Assembly: GCA_005223375.1 (NCBI GenBank)
Contig: RXOD01005656.1
Location: 1 to 13,008 of the forward strand
Length of the DNA: 13,008 bases
Direction: 5' to 3'
Source of the DNA: Amoebophrya sp. AT5.2
Lineage: Eukaryota > Sar > Dinophyceae > Syndiniales > Amoebophryaceae
Each line of letters starts with the position of its first letter. Position 1 is the stretch's first letter. The position numbers and the translations under genes are program-made. Of this stretch, positions 1 to 7,843 are shown piece after piece. The notes under the pieces were generated by a model. That model saw nothing but the letters and a program-made list of their open reading frames with translations, searched no databases and was not told the DNA's origin.

Positions 1-81
1 ATGGCGCCGCCCTTCTCTTGTTTCATAATATATAAATCCCCACCACAGCATGCAACTAAGTACAAACGTCGCCAGATGTAG
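1..81 (+). other. probable 3' part of an intron of the first gene
   Basis: The stretch before the first exon is AT-rich in its middle and contains a pyrimidine run (11-22) and a possible acceptor CCCCACCACAG ending at 48, as well as the AG at 80-81. The downstream frame is closed by TAG at 79-81, so anything in that frame upstream of it is non-coding. The ATG at base 1 opens only a 26-codon frame that ends at that stop, and it has no protein-like features. I read this as the tail of an intron. Confidence 0.45.
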
Positions 82-408
82 TTGAGAGACAAACTGCCAA
101 TAGACGAAGAATCTGCAATAATCGAAAACAGTCCCCGGCGCCCCATCCCAGTGGGCCACCCAGGGGTGTTGGTCGGATACGCGGGCGGACTTGGGCCGCA
201 CAATCTCCAGGCGGAACTGAAAAAGATCATGGCCGCCGTGGTGCAGTCGCCGTCGGTGAAGTACAAGGACGAGCGAACAATTTGGCTCGACATGGAGTCC
301 TCGTTGAGAAAAACCATCGGAGACAACAAAGACGTATTCGACGTTGAGCAGTGCAACCGAGTGATCGCGCAGTTGTACGACATGGGCGTACTGCGGGCGG
401 ACGAGTGA
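82..408 (+). CDS. C-terminal exon of a probable TIM-barrel enzyme (phosphoribosylanthranilate-isomerase-like)
   Basis: This is the last exon of a gene whose earlier part lies left of the window. In frame 1 it is open from base 82 to the TGA at 406-408, with an in-frame TAG at 79-81. No ATG begins this frame, so the exon must start by splicing; AG at 80-81 is the nearest acceptor, with others at 86, 88 and 103. The protein carries a glycine-rich GYAGGLGP loop about 30 residues in, then a helix, then WLDMESSLR and a FDVEQC-like helix before the end. From memory, this order (GYAGGxGP, later W(I/L)DMESxxR, then FDxxxC) occurs at the C-terminal end of TIM-barrel proteins annotated as phosphoribosylanthranilate isomerase-like, where the glycine loop binds a substrate phosphate. 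I cannot confirm the family without a search, and the substrate is unknown. About 100 residues are present, roughly the last two to three strands of a barrel. Confidence 0.6.
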   Translation: MRDKLPIDEESAIIENSPRRPIPVGHPGVLVGYAGGLGPHNLQAELKKIMAAVVQSPSVKYKDERTIWLDMESSLRKTIGDNKDVFDVEQCNRVIAQLYDMGVLRADE

Positions 409-1436
409 AGACTGTTTTGAGATAGACCGTGTAGGGCTGGGGAGTGGAGTGGGACCATCGACGTTCTTGGTGGAAATTGAGAAGCAACGAGGCACGAGCT
501 GCAAAACGGGTAACGCGTAAGGAAAGAAAATGTCGCAATCACATTCGACATAAAGAAGTGTCTGATTTCTTGTTGTATTTTTGCAAGTACGGCAATCGGC
601 AAATAGGACAGTGCCAATGCAGAAATGCTAGTAAACCTTTCGTGGCTTCTGGCATCTGGCATCGCAGAATCAATCATCGTAGAATCATCTTCACACACAG
701 AATCAGTAGAAAGTGTTTTCTTCACACCTCCTGTGCACTTTTCTTTTGTACACTACGAGATCTCAGTGCCAGAGGAATGGCCGCTTTGTCACGAGCACGC
801 AGAATCTTTTCTCGACAACTTGTAGTAGATTAACAACAGACCATTGATGGCGACTTGAAACGACCTTCCTCCAATTGTTGGAACCCGCGACGACATCGTG
901 TATCGATACTAACGCAGCCGCGGCCGCGCAATAATTATAATATGAAGTGCGCCCCGCACGCGCACAACAAATCGCTTCGACACGAGATCTTTGCACAGAG
1001 GGAGTGCTCGAACCTCGCTCGCTTATTTCTGCGCTTGACAGACTCTGCCACTGCCTGCAGAGAAAGAAGAAGAGAGCAGAAAGAACAGGAGCGCAGTTGA
1101 GAAAGTAGTAATGAGAGAATTTTCTCTAATAGACTATTCGCGTGTGTCCGTGTCGTGGTCGGATATTTTCGTATCCTTTCATAGCCGCGTTGAGCTCGAC
1201 CTCGACTTTGACGCCCGGAAAGCCTATGTCAAAAAAAAAGTAGCGTCGTCGGCTCGTTGCGCCCCTCGTGATGCAGGGCGGGTTGCGACAGCCCAGAAAC
1301 GCGATTAAGGAATGAAACAGTCAGCTGCACAATGACTTGGCCGCTCCTGCGTCGCGTTCACAATCCTGGGATTACCTGACTTGTAAGGAAAAAAAAGAAA
1401 GCGCTCCAGATTTCGGCGGAACTTGGAGGGCGGAAG
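409..1436. other. intergenic region, no supported gene
   Basis: About 1 kb between the first gene's stop and the glycoprotein start. Several open frames of 60-130 codons exist on both strands, but their translations are rich in Arg, Cys and His, lack recognisable motifs and overlap one another, as expected of chance frames. Local composition includes a purine-rich stretch around 1060-1110 and an A-run near 1231-1240. I see no tRNA-like cloverleaf, no AATAAA close to the stop at 408 and no convincing TATA box. It presumably holds the 3' UTR of the first gene and the promoter and 5' UTR of the second. Confidence 0.6.
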
Positions 1437-4400
1437 ATGCGGGTAGGTTCGCGGGTATGGCGCATATGGCCGTTGTGCTTGTTGCTGGTGTCGTTTTCTG
1501 GGTGTCTTCCCCTCTCGCTCGCCGGCGAGGAAGGCACGAGTACTATCACTCCGGCGGAAGAAGCGGAACATTCGATCAGCCTTTTGCAGGGGCACGCAAA
1601 GGCAGCGGCGCTACCGACGAGTACGGCGAAATTCGCTGAGGTGTTGCGCATGCAGCTGCTGGACCTGCTCGCAGAATACGACGCGCGGCACGGGCGGTAC
1701 CTCGTCTCGAACGACTTCTTAGTGAATGTGATCGATCCGAATGAAACCGACACGGGTGCACAGAGCGGCAGCATTAACAGCAGTAACAGCGGTAACAGCA
1801 GTAACAGCGGTAACAGCAGTAACAGCAGTAACAGCGGTAACAGCTCGTCGCTGCTTTCGTTGTCGTCGCTGATGGGGAATGGGACCGGAAATGAGACGGC
1901 GGGCAACGAGAGTGACACAGTGGGTACTGAGGACGTCTTTCAGGCACCAGTCTTTATTTGATAGCGGTCTTTCTGGTTCTTGGAATTTTCGGTAGTTCAT
2001 GAATTATCCGTCCCCCCAGATATCAAGGCGTTGATGCACTTGGAGATGTTTCTTCCCCACGGAAGCGGCGCCAGTTTGGACGATTTGCTCAACCTCGAGA
2101 ATTTGCAAGCGGCAAATAGCTCTGGGTCGCCGTTTTCGTTCGTCGACGCTCTTCGATCCGGGAGGACCATGTCCCAGAATGAAAGCAACGGCACAGAGCC
2201 GGAAACTCTTTCCGCGGCGCTGCAGGATTTCTCGATCGCATCTGCGTTTGGGGAGGTTGCCGCGGGGCTGCTGGAGGTCGGCGGCTCGGACTTTAGCGTT
2301 TCGGAAATCACTGTGCTGGACGAGGGAAAGATGTTAGAGGTCGTTGATGACACGGCCGAGGCGAACGCAACAGCGAATACTACAGAGAACGCAACGGCGA
2401 ATGCAAGTTCGCAGAACGCAACCACAACGGGAGACAGCAGTGGGGGAAACGTGCAGGCCAAATTGGCCGCAGCAGTGAACGGGGCAGCCTCAGTGACCGA
2501 GCCCGCGGCGCCGGTCACAGATTCAGCTGGTGCTGCAAGTGGGAACGCGAACAATTCTTCAAATGCGACAGCAAATGCGAGTAATGCGACGGCGAGTGCG
2601 ATGAACGAGACGAACGCAACAGGCACGAATGTTAGCAGCGCGACCACAGGGACGAACGTGTCTTCATCGAATGCGACGAACGTATTGAATACGAGTAATG
2701 CGACGACGAGTGCGATGAACGAGACGAACACAACAGGCACGAATGTTAGCAACGCGACAGCAGCGACGAACGTGTCTTCATCGAATGCGACGAACGCCAG
2801 CTTGCTGTCCTCGTTGCTTGAAAGCCAAAAAAGTACTTCCAGGTCGACCCGTCTCGCGGCGCTCGTGACCGCCGAATTGGCGACCTTGTCGGAGCAGGAG
2901 GTGGCCGCATACAAAACGCTGGAGGCAGAGCGGTCGGCAAGAGCAGCATCGCGAAATCACGCAGCGGGCCCGGCCGCATGGAGCAGCTACGGAATTAGTA
3001 GTACCGCCCTTGATGAACCCCTTCGTGGCGACAGGCCAATCGTTGAGTTCGGGTACACGATCCGGAACGTGTCCACATCGCGAGCGCCCGATTTGCAAAC
3101 GGTTTTGTTCCGCAGTTACTCGTACGGGCTGCAGCTGCGCGAAAAGCTGAACGAGAAGATCGGGGCTCCGGTCTTTACGAGCGCCGTGAGCAAGCCGGCC
3201 CGGTCGGGCGTAAAACTGAACGCATTGCCGTTTGTGTCGAACTATGGCAGGGACTTTTTGTGGCGGGAAGTAAGCCACGGGACCACCACCTCGCTCCTGG
3301 GAGAGATTAAGGGGGACACGCTTCCGGACGGGACGCCCAAGCGCGATGTGATCGCCGTGATGCAAAGTCTGGCCCGTACTGTTCTTCTATGTGCCTCTTT
3401 ATCTTTTGTGATCTAGTTTTTCTTGGTGTTGTTGCTCTCGCGTATCTATCCCCAAAACTACGACTATGTATCTATCCCCAAAACTTCGCCAGCCGCGCTT
3501 CGCGCGGACGGCACCCGGGAGTACGCCGCTCCGTGGATGGACGGATTGTGGAAAAAGATCCAGACGGAGTACGACGTCTTGTCGGTTCAGGACTTCGTCA
3601 CCGGCTCCTTCATCTTCGTGCGTCCTTTCGACATGGTCTCTCAGCTCGCGGAAATGGTGGCCTACTACCACGCGAAGGAGGACAACAAAACCCTGGATTT
3701 ACTTTCGGAGATCCTCGGGACGCAAAACTTCTCGGACTTCCTCGTGCTGCAGGAAGGAGCTGGGAACAGTTCCTCGAATGGTGGAGCGTCGAATAGCACC
3801 GCGATGATGAACTACAGTAGTAACAGCACGGTCCCGGTGGATCCGGCGGCTGCTGCGTACACGAATGTGCTGCATCTGTTGGGAAACAGTTCGGTATTTA
3901 CAGCCACGGTGAACGTCACTCTGACACCGAATGCAACATCCGGCAACGCGACGGCGAATGCGACAGGATGGAACAGCAGCAACACGACGACACAAGAGAC
4001 CGTGTGGCTGATGTCGAATTTGTCGGACGCGGGGATGTACAAGTATGTTGGCCTCCCGCTGCTCGCTGCGGCGGAGTGCGACGTAAGCAGCCGGCGGGAT
4101 GAAGGGCAAAAAAGCTTCTACAACGCCCAGGGGGACAACGCCACAACCGTCTCCTCGATCCAGAACGCCACGCTTTCGAAGAATGATCCGGACTTGGGGG
4201 ATATCCTGCAAACGGGAGTGATGGAGCTGGACGAGCGGGTACTCAAGATCCAGTCGACCCTAACGAAGATGCAGGCAGCCCATGAAGCGAACACCACGAC
4301 TTCGACTACAACTAAAGCTACGAGCACATCAACAACGACCGCAATGGCAACAAACGCGAGCAGCAACTATTCGGCGAATCTTACAGCGAATCTTAGCTCT

Positions 4401-7188
4401 TCCAACTCGTCGGCCGCCTCGTCCAGCGCGCTGTTTGAAATGGCCTCCGACGGCACTGCAGTCAAGGTGCCGCTCGTGCTGTCGGCTCCGCCGACCACAA
4501 GGCAGACTGCTTCTCCACTGACAGCGGTTGACAAAAACCAACTCCCGAAAGGGCCATCCCCGAATCTTCCTGTGCTCCCGACCGCTATGGTTTCTCGATC
4601 GCTAGTCTCGTCAAACATGCAGCGAGCAACTGCCTCCACCACCGGAACGAACAACTACAGTCTCGCCATCGATTTCAATACGACCGTGCACGTTTACGAC
4701 GGCTACATCCCGCTTGGCTGCTGGCAAAACTGCACTACTTCCGAGGTTCTGCCCAACAACAGCTACATGTCCTCTGCCTGCGTCCGCTGCAAGCACTACC
4801 TGATTTCCCAGCAGTGGTGCATTCTCCACCACAACGACCCGGCCTGCATGCACCTTCTGACCGACAGCGTTGGCTACCTGTTGAAATCGGACCTGCACTG
4901 GCGCAACATGTCCAGCTTCTACGCGAACGGCTCCACCATCCTCGGCACCCTGTTCGACGAGCAGCGTGCGCGCAAGAAAGCTTCCTTCGACGAAACGCCG
5001 CTTCCCGACGGCGTTTTGGATTCCCAGGGCCCCTGCGCCTACGACAAGCTGATCGGGAAGTGCGTTCTGAAGTCAAAAGACCTCGTCCGCCACGCGCTGC
5101 CCCATCTCCTCGCCGAGCAAGACTGCCGCGAAGCCTGTGATACCGGGGGGGACGAATGCATCGCCTGGGAGTATCTGCAGGAAGGAGCCCTGAACGCGGA
5201 CAGCGATTTGTCCGCGTGCAGTGTCATCCTGAACCCCTACTTCGCGGAGGCATCCATCGCGATGAAAGACTCGGACAACAGCTTGCACGCGAAGTGCTTC
5301 GCTAAAAAGGGGTTGATGAGCATCGACTTCACGACGAACTCCTTTCTGGAAGGAACGCGGGGTGGCAGGAACGGTGGAATGAACGTCGGCAACAATGGGG
5401 GGATAATTGCAGGAGGAGCAACTGCTGGGACTGGTGGAAATGACGTGGCAGCAGTCGGAGATCATGGAGGCGTCTTGCGGAATTCGCTGTCGGAAATGTC
5501 CTCTTCGGCGCGGAGACTGGGTGCAGCTGGTCGCGTTGGGATGCAACAGGCCCCTTGGCAACCTAGCGACTACGACCCCTTGTCCCTGGAGGCACGGAGC
5601 AAGAGCATCATCGTGTCGGGGCTGAATTTGACGTCCCCGCTGACAGTGGACGCCAGGCCCTTGGAGCAGTTTGCGACCTACCATGACCCGATCTTCCGCA
5701 GGGCGCTCACAATCACGGATGTTGCGCAGCGAGCAAGGTATACTCTCTTGCGTCCTTTTTTTTCTGCTCTAGTACCGTGCCTTCGTCTTGGTTTTGCATG
5801 ATTTGATTTTTGCAGCCTCCATGCAGGTAGTTGTCAACATCGGTATCTATCGCGCCTTCCAAAAATCTTTTAACAGCTACAACGAGGATTTGCTTGCCGT
5901 GCGTTTAGCCGGGACGGAAACGAGATCGGGCGTCGAGGAAAAGGAGAAGCTTGCCGAGGAGCGTGGCGTCGGTACATGGCGGATGAGTTGTGCGCAGCCA
6001 GGAAACCCCGTTCCCCTGCGCTACTTCGTGCAGGCGCGACCCACGTTTATGCCGAAAAGATTCTGCATGGACAGCGCCGATCCCCGGCAGCAAAGCTTCT
6101 GCCAGACGCAGTCTCCGCAAGATGCTTACCTGGAGAAGGCGAGCAAGGCACTCCAGTCCGGGTACGGGTTTCAGATGCGAGAGCCTCATGGGTTTTTTGT
6201 CGCAGAGGAAAAACTTTTGCAGATGAAGGAGGCGCGAAGTAGCAAGCGGCAGGGGGTCTTGCTGCAGCAGCGCCAAGTCGGAGGCGAAGACGGCGACGCG
6301 GATGAAAGCTCCGTGGAGCGCTACGCCTTCCTCGAGCAGGAAGGCACGCACCAGGCCCAGATAAAAACGGCGTCGACGTCAAGAAAAACGCAGAGCGCCT
6401 CCGTCTCGACCTCTAGCAAGGCGGCGAAGATTCGCAAGTCGGGGCCCTCCGCCCTCTCCATCAGATCCCCCGCGGCCTCTTCGTCCACCTCCATCACACC
6501 TCAGAATCCGCTGAACATAACGCTCACGGATTTTTTTCCCGCCTTTTCTGACATGGGCATGGGCGAGCTGCCCGCGAAAGTGAGCGTGTTGTCCGTGATC
6601 GAGCAGACGTACTGGCGGCAGGAACTGCTGCGTCAGTACGTCGGACTGCGCGGCAACCGGTCCCTCGAGGACGAGCCCCACAACACGGTAGCGTACCACA
6701 ACGTGCTGCGCGTGGACGACTGCTGGCTGCTGTGCGCAGAGTGGGCCGACTGCGTCACTTGGAAGTACAGCAACTGCGTCGATCCCGCCAACTGCCGGCT
6801 CACGTCCGGGACCTGCATCCTGTACAACGACCCGGACGTGGTCTACCTCCCCGACGCGTTCCAGGACCAGGAGCACCAGCCCGCACACTATTGGGCGGAC
6901 CGGAACTACCTGCACGGGCACCGGTGGTGCCGCATCGGGTACGTGCCGCCGGGGTGGGGGTCGTCAATGTGGGAGGTTTTGCCGTTCGCCTTCGTCACGC
7001 TGGCGGCGTGCGGAATCGGCGTCTGCCTCAGCCACTGCAAACGGAAGTACTACCACAAAACCTCGCAGCTGCACACGGAACAACACCTGCACCACCCGCG
7101 GCGAGCCTACCGTGCGGACTCGAAAGCGGACGTCTCGCAGCCGGCGAGGTGGCTCCCGCACGCGGATCGGCTGCACAACCACGAGTGA
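1437..7188 (+). CDS. large sequon-rich type I membrane glycoprotein with PAN/apple-like cysteine modules (4 exons)
   Basis: Best model: exons 1437-1923, 2020-3375, 3493-5737 and 5877-7188, giving 1,799 residues plus TGA. Residues 1-29 form a signal peptide (basic start, LCLLLVSFSG core, likely cleavage after SLA). Residues 101-162, about 278-426 and about 705-920 are Asn/Ser/Thr/Ala low-complexity blocks; about 65 N-x-S/T sequons lie in the predicted ectodomain, so heavy N-glycosylation is expected if it enters the secretory pathway. A cysteine cluster starts near 1017 (GCWQNC, then ACVRCKHYL). A PAN/apple-like module spans about 1129-1220 (DCREAC, then ECIAWEY, then ACSVI). A Gly/Asn-rich linker covers about 1236-1277. 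A second PAN-like module starts near 1642 (DDCWLLCAEWADCVTWKY, then NCRL). One hydrophobic helix (about 1727-1748) precedes a basic, His-rich tail of about 50 residues. The order signal peptide-ectodomain-TM-tail indicates a surface or endomembrane type I protein. PAN modules commonly bind protein or sugar, so an adhesin or receptor is plausible but inferred. I recognise no named orthologue. Splice sites are predictions. Confidence 0.8.
1773..1848 (+). repeat. trinucleotide-based tandem repeat coding Asn-Ser/Gly
   Basis: Alternating AGC, AGT, GGT and AAC codons, built from 6- and 12-base units, encode an (NSSNSG)-like tract in exon 1 of the glycoprotein. Five overlapping N-S-S sequons fall inside. 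Such tracts are prone to slippage, so copy number may vary between isolates. Confidence 0.85.
1924..2019 (+). other. intron 1 of the glycoprotein gene (96 nt)
   Basis: Exon 1 hits TGA at 1959-1961, and the same frame reopens downstream, so an intron is needed. GTACTG at 1924 and CCCCCCAG ending at 2019 are both in phase 1 and join SDTV to DIKALMHLEMF through a GAT codon. A second acceptor (TTTTCGGTAG ending at 1995) is in the same phase and would add eight residues (VHELSVPP before the D). I prefer 2019 because its C-rich CAG matches the other acceptors in the window. Confidence 0.6.
2580..2797 (+). repeat. 114-bp in-frame tandem duplication coding a 38-residue sequon-rich unit
   Basis: Two adjacent copies start at 2580 and 2694. 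They share most bases, including the stretch coding SAMNET, TGTNVS and NVSSSNATN. The period of 114 is a multiple of three, so the copies translate as two 38-residue units, each with several sequons. A few substitutions distinguish the copies (for example NATG against NTTG, and SSATTG against SNATAA), so this is neither an exact recent copy nor an assembly artefact. Confidence 0.85.
3376..3492 (+). other. intron 2 of the glycoprotein gene (117 nt)
   Basis: The frame stops at TAG 3414-3416. Donor GTACTGTTC at 3376 and acceptor CTTCGCCAG ending at 3492 are both phase 1 and join SLA to ALRADGTREY through a CCC codon. The interior is T-rich and includes a tandem repeat near its 3' end. Confidence 0.65.
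3442..3485 (+). repeat. 26-bp-period direct repeat inside intron 2
   Basis: The 18 bases GTATCTATCCCCAAAACT occur at 3442-3459 and again at 3468-3485, giving a period of 26 bp. The second copy ends seven bases before the predicted 3' splice site. The repeat is confined to the intron. Confidence 0.85.
5738..5876 (+). other. intron 3 of the glycoprotein gene (139 nt)
   Basis: The upstream coding frame ends in low-complexity T-rich sequence and coding resumes in another frame, so an intron must shift phase. The strong donor AAG|GTATACTC at 5738 leaves phase 2. Among nearby AGs, only the one ending at 5876 (TCTTTTAACAG) restores the downstream frame, joining AQR to YNEDLLAV through an AGC codon. 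The AGs ending at 5815 and 5826 look like acceptors but are out of phase with this donor. The alternative of GT at 5721 with AG ending at 5826 also keeps frame and would instead encode VVVNIGIYRAF. Confidence 0.6.
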
Positions 7189-7843
7189 CAGATTGGTGGT
7201 TGCCCTTGCCGTTTGCCGATGTGGCGTTGGATGAAGATGTTGGCGGAGAGAAAATCAGTGACTTCGTTCGATGGTCCGGTGACAATGCCATCCTGCTGCG
7301 GGGAGTAGCTCGAATCCGTTCTGGGCCGACTACAGCTTGAGAATAAAGCATATTCGTTTTATTTCGGATTGAGTACCTTCGCTAGTACGAGTGAACAATA
7401 AAAAAAACCTGGAGTTTCGATGCAAAATGCCAAGCATGGATGTAGAATTCATCGATAGTCAGGCTTCGCAGGAAGCTTGTGCCTCCGAACTGCGTGCTGT
7501 GTCGTATGCGCAATGCAACTGGATTTTCCACGCAGCGCCAGCGTTTTGTTCATCTAACAAAAGAAAGTCGAGCGGCACTGACTCTGTGCAACTGGGTCTT
7601 GCAGGAGAGCGCAGTGGGGGTCCAGAGAAAACCACTACAGTGGCCCGATCTAGAAGGTGCAAGCGGAAGGGACTTACCCGACCTGCTACCATTGCGTCAC
7701 GCCCTTTCGTTTTTGATTTCACCGCCCCTGAAGAGAGCTAGCTACGGCACACTAATTCATTAATGCAACCCCTAACGTGAGGCTGTTGGCTGAGCGAAGC
7801 CAATCAATACAACATACACACACTCGGTTTCACCTTAGACAGG
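7189..7843. other. intergenic region with 3' UTR of the glycoprotein and 5' region of the J-protein gene
   Basis: Open frames here (for example 7391-7741) are short, overlap each other on both strands and show no motif, so I do not call a gene. Just before the ATG at 7844 lies TTTCACCTTAGACAG, which resembles a splice acceptor, so a 5' UTR intron or spliced-leader site is possible. Confidence 0.55.
7342..7347 (+). terminator. candidate polyadenylation hexamer AATAAA
   Basis: AATAAA lies 154 bases after the glycoprotein stop and before any downstream gene, a plausible position for a 3' UTR signal. Many protists do not use this hexamer, so the role is tentative. Confidence 0.35.

Noticed and set aside
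23..38. TATA-like TCATAATATATAAATC
   Set aside because: It lies just ahead of the splice-acceptor region of the first gene's last exon, so it is probably intronic rather than a promoter.
444..833. 129-codon open frame in the first intergenic region
   Set aside because: Arg/Cys/His-rich with no motif, overlapped by other chance frames; no support as a gene.
1358..1918. 186-codon - strand frame with a poly-Leu stretch resembling a membrane segment
   Set aside because: The Leu run is the antisense of the AGC/AGT/AAC repeat, not a genuine hydrophobic helix.
1997..2914. 305-codon open frame on the - strand inside the glycoprotein exon 2
   Set aside because: It is the reverse complement of the repetitive Asn/Ala/Thr codons (giving Val/Ala/Phe-rich sequence) and mirrors the repeats of the + strand; no independent motif.
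5788..5876. ATG-initiated start of the downstream frame encoding HDLIFAASMQVVVNIGIYRA, which could look like a separate gene with a signal anchor
   Set aside because: Donor GTATAC at 5738 and the only in-phase acceptor at 5876 place this stretch in an intron, and the PAN module and TM downstream continue the upstream protein. The alternative splice that keeps part of it is noted in the intron entry.
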